From contig JAMQGV010000026.1 in the NCBI GenBank assembly GCA_025994075.1, positions 1 through 64,000 of the forward strand: a DNA stretch of 64,000 nt, read 5' to 3'. Positions 33,674-40,922 of the stretch are shown piece by piece; positions within the stretch are counted from its first letter, which is position 1, and the number at the start of each line of letters is the position of its first letter. Source of the DNA: Vicinamibacteria bacterium (lineage in GTDB: Bacteria; Acidobacteriota; Vicinamibacteria; Fen-336). The translations under genes and the position numbers were made by a program. A model generated the notes under the pieces. That model worked only from the letters and a program-made list of their open reading frames with translations, was not told the DNA's origin and ran no database searches.

Positions 33674-33862
33674 TCACGCCGGCACCCGCGCCGCCAGGTC
33701 CGGCGCCGGCTTCGGCGCGACGTCGGAGGCCGAGTAGATCACCCGCAGCGGTCTGTAGTCGGCCCGCACCGGCGGCCGGGCCGGGCCGCGGCATCCCGAG
33801 AGGTGTTCTTCGATCAGCAGGCAGTCGCACTCCCGCACGTCGCCGACGTGTTCCAGCAGCAT
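33674..33862 (-). CDS. small element protein, unknown
   Basis: This is a 62-residue frame starting at ATG 33862 behind a GGAGG site. It has two Cys residues close together (ECDCLL) and a third at SGCRG. It lies 2 bases before the next start, which fits the element's tight operon. No family is recognised. Confidence 0.5.
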   Translation of the reverse strand: MLLEHVGDVRECDCLLIEEHLSGCRGPARPPVRADYRPLRVIYSASDVAPKPAPDLAARVPA

Positions 33863-33876
33863 GGCGTCCACCTCCG

Positions 33877-34518
33877 TCAGTCCTGAGCCGGGATCCACGC
33901 CTCCCGGTTGCCGCGCCAAGTGAGTTCCATCGGGCGCTGGTCCTCTGGCCCCCTCTCCGGCATGTCTACGGAATCGTCCTGTGTCGGTTCGGCGTCGTCA
34001 TCCCGGAGCAGCCTGCACAGGCGGTGTTCCGCGTGCCCCGGGATGTCGACGCGCTGCGTGTTGCCGCGGTCCCCGTACCAGTCCGCCGCCGCGGCCTCGA
34101 GCTGCTCTTCCATCGCCTCGAGCGCGGCGTCCAGCGTCGCGACCCGAGCAAACTCCGCGTCGACCGTCCGGCGCAAGTCGAGCACGCGGCGCCGCATCGC
34201 CTCCCACTCGGCCGGCATCCGGTGCGCCTGCCGAAGCCGACGCCGATCCTGGGCCGGCAGCGCGACCCGCGGCCGCGGCCGGGCCTGCTCACGCGGGACG
34301 ATGCCATCGAAGAACGGCGCCAGCTCTTCCATCAGGCGGCGAGCTCGCACCACGAACACGCCTTCGCGCGAGAGCGGGGTCTCGCCGTAGTAGCTCACCG
34401 GCTGGTACGCGCCGGCCACCTCGCGGCCGACGATCGCGCGATGCAGGCCGACGATCGGGTCAGCGCTGCCGGGCCGCGGGGCCTTCGACGGTGCTGCAGC
34501 CTTGCGGCGGGCCTTCAC
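33877..34518 (-). CDS. element protein, unknown (coiled-coil region)
   Basis: The protein is 213 residues from GTG 34518, whose start overlaps the previous stop (GTGA). The middle (about residues 95-165) is a long amphipathic helix with Arg/Glu/Leu heptads, for example RRRVLDLRRTVDAEFARVA. The C-terminus is acidic. It looks like a structural or scaffold-type phage protein, but I cannot name it. Confidence 0.65.
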   Translation of the reverse strand: MKARRKAAAPSKAPRPGSADPIVGLHRAIVGREVAGAYQPVSYYGETPLSREGVFVVRARRLMEELAPFFDGIVPREQARPRPRVALPAQDRRRLRQAHRMPAEWEAMRRRVLDLRRTVDAEFARVATLDAALEAMEEQLEAAAADWYGDRGNTQRVDIPGHAEHRLCRLLRDDDAEPTQDDSVDMPERGPEDQRPMELTWRGNREAWIPAQD

Positions 34519-35042
34519 GCGGACACCGCCTTCCGCCCTGCCCAGGTCTCCGCGCGCAGCTTCGCCACCCACCACCGCGGGGCGACGCACCACGCTCTGT
34601 TGCCGCTGGTCGCGGTGCACCAGAAGTCCACGCCCACGCCATCCTGGCACGGCTTCCAGGTGGGCCGCTCGAAGCGACCTGCGTTGCCCTTGCCCTTCAA
34701 GGGCTCCGGGCAGCCGGCGAACCGCCACAGGGCGGGCCACACGAACAAGGGCCCCACGTCGCGCACGCCGCACGCGTCAAGGACGAAGCCCTCGGGCTCG
34801 AAGACGAACGAGCGCCCCTTGGTCTTCTCGTAAATGAGCCGCATGTGGCGCCACTCGGGCCAGAACAGCCCGTCTTTCTTCCGGGGCACCTTCGAGAGGC
34901 CGTAGAAGCGGTACGCGGCGCGGTCGAGGGTCACAACCTCGGCGCGGCCGATGTGGTGAACCTCGCGGGCCACCTGCACCAACGCCAATTCCTGCTGGTT
35001 CATGCCAGCCTCGCCGCCCTTGTTCGCCTTGTTCTTCGCCAT
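34515..35042 (-). CDS. element protein, unknown
   Basis: The protein is 175 residues from ATG 35042, which has GGAGGTGG upstream; ATG 35051 is an alternative. The N-terminus is Lys-rich. The remainder is rich in Trp, Phe and Arg (FWPEWRHMRLIYEK, WWVAKLRAETW), which suggests a compact beta-rich fold. No family is recognised. Its stop overlaps the next start. Confidence 0.65.
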   Translation of the reverse strand: MAKNKANKGGEAGMNQQELALVQVAREVHHIGRAEVVTLDRAAYRFYGLSKVPRKKDGLFWPEWRHMRLIYEKTKGRSFVFEPEGFVLDACGVRDVGPLFVWPALWRFAGCPEPLKGKGNAGRFERPTWKPCQDGVGVDFWCTATSGNRAWCVAPRWWVAKLRAETWAGRKAVSA

Positions 35043-35135
35043 GGGGTCCACCTCCGAACAGGAGCATAAGCAACCGTGGTCGCTTGTGTCAACAAGCCTC
35101 TCCCCGCAACTGGCACGGTCGGGGTCAGCGCGCCG

Positions 35136-35348
35136 CTACGCTGGTCGCTTCTTCATGGCCCGACTCGATCGGTCAGGCCTGGCCCAGCGGGCCGGCTGCT
35201 CCCATCCTCGCGACTTGCAGCCGGCGCAGAACCCCGGCTTCTCGTCGGCGAATGACTCCCACACGTGCCCGCACCGCTGACAGGTGCACACCCACACCCA
35301 CACGGTGCGACGAACGCGGCGAGCAGCGGCGGGCATCACTGGCATCAT
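35136..35348 (-). CDS. small zinc-ribbon protein
   Basis: The protein is 70 residues. Two pairs, CQRC and CAGC, lie 20 residues apart within CTCQRCGHVWESFADEKPGFCAGC, forming a zinc ribbon. The ribosome site is weak, and the next upstream gene, the terminase, ends 30 bases earlier. Phages often carry such small ribbons near packaging genes. Confidence 0.6.
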   Translation of the reverse strand: MMPVMPAAARRVRRTVWVWVCTCQRCGHVWESFADEKPGFCAGCKSRGWEQPARWARPDRSSRAMKKRPA

Positions 35349-35377
35349 AGGCCACACCTGGTGTCCAACCAGGTCCC

Positions 35378-36850
35378 TCACAGACCTCGGCCGAAGCGCC
35401 CCACGAACCGCCCGCGTGGCCCCGTGTAGTCCGCGAACAACAGCGACGTGTCCCCCTCTACCACCGCGAACGCGGGCTCCACCGGGTCGATCAGCAGCGA
35501 TAGCAGCCCCGCCACCGCGTTCGCCCTGTCGTCGTGCGCCCCGGGCCGATGGTCCACACGATCCCGGCCGCTCTGACCACGCCGCCGCTCCAGACCGCGC
35601 AGCTCGCGCAACACGTCCGGCAGATCCAACAGCTCCACACGCCCCGCGTTCACCCGCGGCAGCATCGCGAGGTAGAGGTCGCTCTTCGCCGCCGCAGCCG
35701 GCTCGTAGTGGATGCCCTGGGCCCGGAACTGCTCCCGCGGCCACTCGCCCGCGTACCGGTCCCCCTGGACCGACGTCACCCCGTAGCTCTTCAGCACCGC
35801 CGCCGCCTCAGCCACCACACCCGAAGGGTTGAACGGCGGCCGCCACGCCCGCAGCACGTCGACCACCGCCAGATCCCCCGCCTTGTGCCCGATCGCCAGG
35901 GTGAACGCGTCCGACCGCCCCCCGCTCGGGTCCACGAACGCGCGGTAACTCACCCCCTCGGCACGCGGCAGCTCGCGCCGGCCGCTCGCCACCACCGCCT
36001 CGAGCGCCTCCGGGTCAAACAGCGTCCCGACGCCGCTCCTGAACTCGCCCAGCACCTCGCTCCGGTACGCCTCCGGGTCGTCCTCCCGCATCCGCTCGAG
36101 GTAGTCCGCCGGCAACGTCGGGTTCATGTCCGCCGCGCTCGCCTGCCACACCATCACCGGCGACTCGTCCTTGCCGTAGTGGTCCCGGTGCAGCTCGTAC
36201 AACACGCCCTCTTGCCCGTAGGGCGACGACAGGATCAGCACCTTCCCCCCCGTCGTCGCCACCCGCGACCGCGCCGCCCGGAGCATCTCCTTGTCGGTCG
36301 GCCGCCCCTCGCTGCTCGTGTAGAACGCGATCTCGTCGAGCACCACCACCACCGCACGAAGCCCACGAATCGCCGCCGGCCGGCAGGGGTACGCCGCGAT
36401 GGTCACGCCCGTCTTCAGCGAGAGGGACTCCGCCGTGCGGCCGAACACCTCGCCCGCCAGCGCCGGCACCGCCTCGAAAGGCGCCGTCGCGTAGGACAAC
36501 AGCGTCCGCATGCTGGACCGGTGATCCTGCGCCACCGCCAGCGCGAACAGCTCCGACCCGTCCCGCTGCCGCGCACTCACCGCCGCCTCGTAGGCCACGA
36601 TCAGCGCCGCGATCCGGCTCTTGCCACTCTGGCAGCCGACCACGCACACTGCCTCCGGGTAGCCGCCAGGCCGCGGCGCACTCCGGCCGGTGTGTCGCCG
36701 GAACACCTCGAGCTCGCGCGCCTCCAACGCCTCGCCGTACACCGCCTTGAGGAACACCCGCCACGGCCCCCAGCTCTCCCGGTCGCGGAAGTGCGGCACC
36801 GCCCCCATCAGCTCGGGGTGATCCATGAACTGCGTCGGCGTCAGCCTCAC
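35378..36850 (-). CDS. phage large terminase subunit
   Basis: The 490-residue protein has the packaging ATPase motifs: Walker A variant VGCQSGKS at 71-78 and Walker B VVVVLDEIAFY with Asp172-Glu173. A coupling motif LILSSPYGQ follows. The C-terminal RNase H-like nuclease begins with AFVDPSGGRSD (Asp307), then GDRYAGEW and HDDRANAVAG, so its acidic residues look complete. It should cut and pump DNA into a procapsid. Its start overlaps the stop of the 71-residue gene before it. No portal or capsid gene follows it, which is unusual. Confidence 0.93.
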   Translation of the reverse strand: MRLTPTQFMDHPELMGAVPHFRDRESWGPWRVFLKAVYGEALEARELEVFRRHTGRSAPRPGGYPEAVCVVGCQSGKSRIAALIVAYEAAVSARQRDGSELFALAVAQDHRSSMRTLLSYATAPFEAVPALAGEVFGRTAESLSLKTGVTIAAYPCRPAAIRGLRAVVVVLDEIAFYTSSEGRPTDKEMLRAARSRVATTGGKVLILSSPYGQEGVLYELHRDHYGKDESPVMVWQASAADMNPTLPADYLERMREDDPEAYRSEVLGEFRSGVGTLFDPEALEAVVASGRRELPRAEGVSYRAFVDPSGGRSDAFTLAIGHKAGDLAVVDVLRAWRPPFNPSGVVAEAAAVLKSYGVTSVQGDRYAGEWPREQFRAQGIHYEPAAAAKSDLYLAMLPRVNAGRVELLDLPDVLRELRGLERRRGQSGRDRVDHRPGAHDDRANAVAGLLSLLIDPVEPAFAVVEGDTSLLFADYTGPRGRFVGRFGRGL

Positions 36851-37062
36851 CCGCGCCCCCCCACACCGCCGGCCGCGCCGGCACCCTCGAGCAGCGCCCT
36901 GGCCCCCAGCTCGAGCAACACCGCGAGCAGCGCCTCGCCCTCGTCCTGCGCCGTCACCCGCTCCAGCAGCCGGCGAACCCCGGCATCGTCGGCCGCCAGA
37001 CCACGCGCCAGGCCGCGGGCCCGCGCGACGGCTTCCTCCCGCGTCCGCACGGGCGCGCTCAC
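36847..37062 (-). CDS. small alpha-helical protein before the terminase
   Basis: The protein is 71 residues from GTG 37062 and is almost entirely helical, with Arg/Ala/Glu and Leu repeats (RTREEAVARARGLARG, ALLAVLLELGARALL). Both ends overlap neighbouring genes (GTGA at the start; the terminase start at the stop). It may assist packaging, judging from position only. Confidence 0.55.
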   Translation of the reverse strand: MSAPVRTREEAVARARGLARGLAADDAGVRRLLERVTAQDEGEALLAVLLELGARALLEGAGAAGGVGGRG

Positions 37063-37355
37063 GACTCGGTCCCGGCCTGGGGCGGGCCCGCGTGCGGCAT
37101 GCTCGGCTCGGGCTCCTCCGGCTGCACCCGAACCGACAGCCGATCTTTCAGGCTCGGCGCGAAGTGAACGACCACGCCGACCGAACCGGTGGCCCTGAAG
37201 TCCATGACGGTGGCCGACGAGGCGCCGAGGTCGGACCCGCCAGCCGTGCACGTCACCCGGAGCAGCCCGCCCTCAGTCTCCGCGATCGTGAACACCACGC
37301 CGACGTCACGCCGCGGCTCGGCCTGGCGCTTCTTCCCCCTCAATCGACGCCACAT
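37059..37355 (-). CDS. element protein, unknown
   Basis: The protein is 98 residues from ATG 37355. The N-terminus is basic (MWRRLRGKKRQAEPRR), followed by beta-strand-like VGVVFTIAETEGGLLRVTC and VVVHFAPSLKDRLSVRV, then a Pro-rich tail. No family is recognised. It overlaps the next gene. Confidence 0.55.
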   Translation of the reverse strand: MWRRLRGKKRQAEPRRDVGVVFTIAETEGGLLRVTCTAGGSDLGASSATVMDFRATGSVGVVVHFAPSLKDRLSVRVQPEEPEPSMPHAGPPQAGTES

Positions 37356-37389
37356 GTCAGCTCCCCTCCCAGCGCCTTGCAGCGCCCGT

Positions 37390-37617
37390 TCATCTGCCCC
37401 GGCCAGCTCGGCCCGCGCGCTGCTGCCGAAGCCACTCCAGATCCTTCGCGAAGCCGGCTAGGGCGCGACGCTCCCGCAACAGCGGCAGCTCGGCCAGCAG
37501 CCCGGCGTCCAAGGCCGGCGATGGGGCCGGCCCCACGGTGGCCGGGCCCGGCTCGGGCTGCGGCACCACTCCCGGGCGCGGCATGGCATCCGGCCCGGCG
37601 ACGATCAGCAGCTTCAC
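37390..37617 (-). CDS. small element protein, unknown
   Basis: The protein is 75 residues from ATG 37617, overlapping the preceding stop (ATGA). It has a hydrophobic start (MKLLIVAG), a Pro-rich middle and a basic helical end. No function can be assigned. Confidence 0.5.
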   Translation of the reverse strand: MKLLIVAGPDAMPRPGVVPQPEPGPATVGPAPSPALDAGLLAELPLLRERRALAGFAKDLEWLRQQRAGRAGRGR

Positions 37618-38192
37618 GAAACACCCCCTTCGGGATCCTCAGCGCCGCGCTGCGCGGCGATCGGCTCGGACACGGCCGCTGAGCCGTCCGGGGCCGCGAT
37701 CTCTTCACGTGCGGGCAGCGGCGCGGCCGGAACGGCAGCCACGCGCGACGCGGACGCGAGCACCTCCGCCAGCGTCTGCACCGGCCGAGCCACGCGCTTC
37801 AGCCCGAGCATCGCCAGCGTCCGGCCCAGGTGATCCATCACCTTCAGCCGCTGCTCGACGAGCGGCACGAACGCCCGCTTCGTCCGGTCCACGATCCGCC
37901 CGCCCTGCTCGAGCAGGAAGGCGTCGGCCACCTCGAGCAGCGCCAGGTCCCGGGCGGCAGCATCGATGAGCGTCGCCTGGGCCCGGCTCAGGTTGTCCGG
38001 CCCGCCCATGTCAGCCACGACGTCCGCCTTCCACGCCCGGATGGAGCGAGCGAGCGCGCTGCGCCCGTCGAGGGCCGCCAGACCCCTGGAGAAGACCCTG
38101 CGCTTTGTGACGTGGAAGCCGTGGATCTTGCGCTTCCGACGCCGGCCATTGCCCGAGCGGCGCGGCTCCGGGCGGTTCGCGTCGTCGCTCAT
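37614..38192 (-). CDS. phage protein, probable small-terminase-like subunit
   Basis: The protein is 192 residues from ATG 38192. After a basic N-terminus it has a conserved helical core: SALARSIRAWKADVVADMGGPDNLSRAQ, LLEVADAFLLEQGG, TKRAFVPLVEQRLKVMDHLGRTLAMLGL. I recall this pattern in phage proteins encoded before large terminases, where a DNA-recognition role fits. It opens the packaging block of the element. The 340-base region upstream holds the GGAACGAT repeat cluster. Confidence 0.6.
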   Translation of the reverse strand: MSDDANRPEPRRSGNGRRRKRKIHGFHVTKRRVFSRGLAALDGRSALARSIRAWKADVVADMGGPDNLSRAQATLIDAAARDLALLEVADAFLLEQGGRIVDRTKRAFVPLVEQRLKVMDHLGRTLAMLGLKRVARPVQTLAEVLASASRVAAVPAAPLPAREEIAAPDGSAAVSEPIAAQRGAEDPEGGVS

Positions 38193-38532
38193 CGGCGCCT
38201 CGCGCGGCGGCTGAAGGCGGACAGTTCGCGGACACCAAGCACGGAACGCCGCAACTGGCGCGGGCGCGAGAGCGGCACGCGGATACTTGATCCGGGCGCC
38301 GCGCCCCTCGAATGCCCAGACCAGCACTCACGGGCCATGGAGAGCCACGGCGCCACATCGCCCCCCTTCTGTTCGGCTCCCGTGTCGTTCCCATCGTTCC
38401 GGGAACGAAGGCTCTTGGGGCGGCTACCTGAGAGCCGGTCGTTCCCATCGTTCCCCCCTACGGGGTGGGAACGATAGGGAGACGTGCCGGCGGGTCGTTC
38501 CGGGAACGATGCGGAACGATGCGGAACGATGC
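38193..38532. other. non-coding region holding an iteron-like repeat cluster
   Basis: This is the only long gap in the element, between the RepA-like gene's stop and the TerS-like gene's start. I see no plausible gene in the left part. The right part, 38385-38530, is dense in repeats of GGAACGA or its complement. Confidence 0.7.
38385..38530. repeat. iteron-like repeats GGAACGA(T), candidate replication origin
   Basis: Ten copies of GGAACGA or TCGTTCC occur in 146 bases. They lie at about 38385, 38394, 38402, 38439, 38448, 38468, 38495, 38503, 38513 and 38523. The last three form an exact 10-bp period of G-x-GGAACGAT. The cluster lies directly after the RepA-like gene. Iterons beside an initiator gene mark theta-type origins; a repressor-binding array is the other reading. 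Confidence 0.6.
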
Positions 38533-39708
38533 TCACGGGTTCATCCCCAATCGATACTCCTTGGCTCGGCCAGCCTCGCGCCGGACGATCTTCCCGTCGT
38601 CCGTCAGTCGTGCCAGCGCGGCGCTCACGAGCTCCGCGCGTCGGTTGACGGCCTGGCGGATGGCTGCGGTGTTCTTCCAGTCGTCGGCGGCCTCGAGGTC
38701 GGCCAGGACGGCGCGCTCGACGGCGGCGGACTCCTGTTCATGGAGGGTGCGGGACTCAGCGACGAGCCGGAGGAAGCCGCGGAACGGTTCCGGGGCTTCG
38801 GTCTCGGACTCGGCGCGGATGCGGAAGCCCTTGGGGTCGCCCGCGAACTTGTAGGCGTTGGGCTCCGCGTAGAACTCGCGCTCGTCCACGCGGGTAAACC
38901 CGACCGGGGCGTCAGCGATGGAGAACGTGACGCCACCGGAGGCGCGTTCAGCGCGGCCGCGCTCGTCCTTCCCGTCGCGGCCCGGCTTGGTGTCGTGGTG
39001 GTTGAGCAGGATGGTGCGCACGGAGGTCTCGCGCATCAGGGCGCGGAGGAACCCGACTGCGGGGGCGGCGTCCTTGGGGCCGCCGTCGAGCGAGGGCAGT
39101 GAGGCGCGGGCCGGGTCGATCATGAGGACCCGGGGCGGGACCGGGCACGAGGTCAAGACGTCGACCAGTTCGGCCTGGTGGCCCGGGGTCTCGAGGTTCC
39201 AGCCGGCGCGCGCGCAGAGGTAGAGGCCGGAGGGCGCCTGCGTCGTCTGGAGGCCGCGGCCGGCGAGGAGCATTCGGAGGCGAGCGCCGATGACGCGAGC
39301 GGGGTCTTCCTCAGCGATGTAGGCGACGGCGACGGGCTCGGGCACGGCGAAGCGGTCGGCGTGGAACGCGGGCGTCCCCAGGGCGAGGGCGGCGGCGACC
39401 TCGAGGCTCGCGAGGGACTTGCCGGCGCGGGGCCGGCCGTGCCAGACGACGATCCCTTCCTCAGGGATCAGGTCTTGGCACAGCCAACGGATCTCTCCTG
39501 CGGCGTCGCACTCGGCCAGGAACTCGGGAGCGGGCCGGAGTGCGGCACCGCGGGCCACGTGGCGGGGATACCCGCAGTCGCCCGAACACGAGTCGCGTCC
39601 GCACCGGCGGCACTCCTCGGGCGGCGGCTCCGGCGTCGGGTGGTCCGGGCCGTCGTCGGCGCCTGCGGCCCAGGCGTCGGCGTCGAAGTTGTAGGGTTCC
39701 GCGCTCAT
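38533..39708 (-). CDS. RepA-like AAA ATPase with C-terminal winged helix
   Basis: The protein is 391 residues from ATG 39708, overlapping the upstream stop (ATGA). A small Cys cluster comes first (CRRCGRDSCSGDC, residues 33-45). A RecA-fold AAA_25 domain follows, with Walker A GRPRAGKS at 91-98, Walker B PRVLMIDPARA, and LLNHHDTKPGRDGK typical of RepA/KaiC-like phage and plasmid helicases. The last 70 residues look like a winged helix for DNA binding. It probably unwinds the origin for replication of the element. The repeat cluster immediately after the gene is a likely target. Confidence 0.85.
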   Translation of the reverse strand: MSAEPYNFDADAWAAGADDGPDHPTPEPPPEECRRCGRDSCSGDCGYPRHVARGAALRPAPEFLAECDAAGEIRWLCQDLIPEEGIVVWHGRPRAGKSLASLEVAAALALGTPAFHADRFAVPEPVAVAYIAEEDPARVIGARLRMLLAGRGLQTTQAPSGLYLCARAGWNLETPGHQAELVDVLTSCPVPPRVLMIDPARASLPSLDGGPKDAAPAVGFLRALMRETSVRTILLNHHDTKPGRDGKDERGRAERASGGVTFSIADAPVGFTRVDEREFYAEPNAYKFAGDPKGFRIRAESETEAPEPFRGFLRLVAESRTLHEQESAAVERAVLADLEAADDWKNTAAIRQAVNRRAELVSAALARLTDDGKIVRREAGRAKEYRLGMNP

Positions 39709-40214
39709 GCTGCGATCGGTTCTCCTGCGCGGCGGCGCGCGATGGCGGCCGCCTCGCGACAGACGGCCCGGAGCAGCCCGGCCAGGCGGCGCCGCTCGCG
39801 TCGGTCGGCGTGGCGAAGGCACTCGAGCTGGACGGTGGCGACGGCCAGGGCGAACGGCATCAGCGGGTCGTCGCCGGGGTTCGCGTGGTCGAGGGCGAGT
39901 TCTCCGACGTCCCGCTGAGGGTCCAGCCACGCGAGGGCGCGGCGCGCACGGGTGCGCTGCTCGGACGGAACCGGCGCGGTGGCGGCCTCGTGGAGGACTT
40001 CGGCCGCGTCGGGCAGGTAGTAGTTCGTCATGGGCGCGGGCGCGTGGCCGCTGAAGTCGGGGTTGAGGGCGTCGAGCCCGCGGCGTGCGCGCTCGCGGAC
40101 GGCGCTTCCCGGCGCTGCTGTCAGGCCGGCGAGGAGCAGGCGTTCCGCGGCTTCAGGTACGGCGAACAGCGGCGCGGCCTTGGCGGCGAAGATCGCGGCC
40201 TCCTGGGGGGTCAC
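39705..40214 (-). CDS. element protein, unknown (helical)
   Basis: The protein is 169 residues from GTG 40214, overlapping the upstream stop (GTGA). It is alpha-helical and Ala/Arg/Leu-rich, with a Pro-Asp turn at LPDAAEVLHEAA. It lies directly before the RepA-like gene, so it may take part in replication. No domain is recognised. Confidence 0.6.
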   Translation of the reverse strand: MTPQEAAIFAAKAAPLFAVPEAAERLLLAGLTAAPGSAVRERARRGLDALNPDFSGHAPAPMTNYYLPDAAEVLHEAATAPVPSEQRTRARRALAWLDPQRDVGELALDHANPGDDPLMPFALAVATVQLECLRHADRRERRRLAGLLRAVCREAAAIARRRAGEPIAA

Positions 40215-40453
40215 GCGGACGGCTCCTCGAGACTGACGATCGCGGCGGCCAGGTGAGCGTGGGCTCGCCCGGGCCACGGCCGCCGGACGCGGGGCCGCGC
40301 GAGGGAGAGCCGGCGGGCTGCCCGGAGCAGCGCCAGCAACAGCGCGGCGAGCACGCGGTCGGCCAAGGTGAGGAACCTCGCCTCGTGGTCGGTCGCGTGA
40401 ATTCGGCCTTGCGGAACGGCCAGGAAGTCCGTAGCTTGTGCTCGTCCGCTCAT
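40211..40453 (-). CDS. small element protein, unknown
   Basis: The protein is 80 residues from ATG 40453, with a weak GAAGAG site. A hydrophobic helix (LADRVLAALLLALL) is followed by a strongly basic stretch (RAARRLSLARPRVRRPW). It could be a small membrane or nucleic-acid-binding protein. The hairpin at 40463-40496 lies in its leader. Confidence 0.5.
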   Translation of the reverse strand: MSGRAQATDFLAVPQGRIHATDHEARFLTLADRVLAALLLALLRAARRLSLARPRVRRPWPGRAHAHLAAAIVSLEEPSA

Positions 40454-40462
40454 TCGTCTCTT

Positions 40463-40496
40463 CGCCCCGGGTTCCCGCTAGCCACGGCCCGGGGCG
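40463..40496. terminator. hairpin between two element genes
   Basis: CGCCCCGGG and CCCGGGGCG form a 9-bp stem with a 16-base loop. On the plus strand it is followed by CTCCTTTTT, like a terminator. All nearby genes read the other way, so it may stop antisense transcription or shape the leader of the gene starting at 40453. Confidence 0.4.
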
Positions 40497-40559
40497 CTCC
40501 TTTTTCGGGGCTGCCGAGTTCCTGCCGCTCGACGCGCCCCACTCCTACGGGGTCCTGCC

Positions 40560-40916
40560 CTACACGGCGGCCCGGAGCCGCTGGGCTCGGTTCCCGGGCC
40601 GGGGACTGGTCAGCCACGCGCGGAGACCCGCCTCGCTGAAGCGCACGGTCTCGCGGGACAGGTCACGGCGGAACGGCAAGCCGCGGGTCACCGTGCGGAT
40701 CCATCGCACGGTGCAGCCGGCGATCTCCGCGGCTTCTTCGGGCGTCAACACACGATCGGGGACCTGGGCCGGCTGCGGCTGCTGCACGGCCAGCACGCGC
40801 GCGCGGGCGCGGAGGGCGACTTCCTCCAGCAGCCCGACGAGCGCGGGCAGGGCTTCGGCGTCGGCTTCGGCGGCGTGGCGCCGGAGGTCTTCGCTGAGCT
40901 GGCCCAGGTCGAGCAC
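40560..40916 (-). CDS. helix-turn-helix protein of the element
   Basis: The protein is 118 residues from GTG 40916. The N-terminal half is a coiled helix. The C-terminal half has the excisionase/MerR-like HTH layout LTPEEAAEIAGCTVRWIRTV, a basic strand FRRDLSRETVRF, and AGLRAWL. It may control expression of the replication genes that follow or act as a recombination directionality factor. Confidence 0.7.
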   Translation of the reverse strand: MLDLGQLSEDLRRHAAEADAEALPALVGLLEEVALRARARVLAVQQPQPAQVPDRVLTPEEAAEIAGCTVRWIRTVTRGLPFRRDLSRETVRFSEAGLRAWLTSPRPGNRAQRLRAAV

Positions 40917-40922
40917 TGCGGG

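Noticed and set aside
32527..34833. A 768-codon open frame on the plus strand inside the element
   Set aside because: It is antisense to the integrase and the small genes. It has no domain and no ribosome site.
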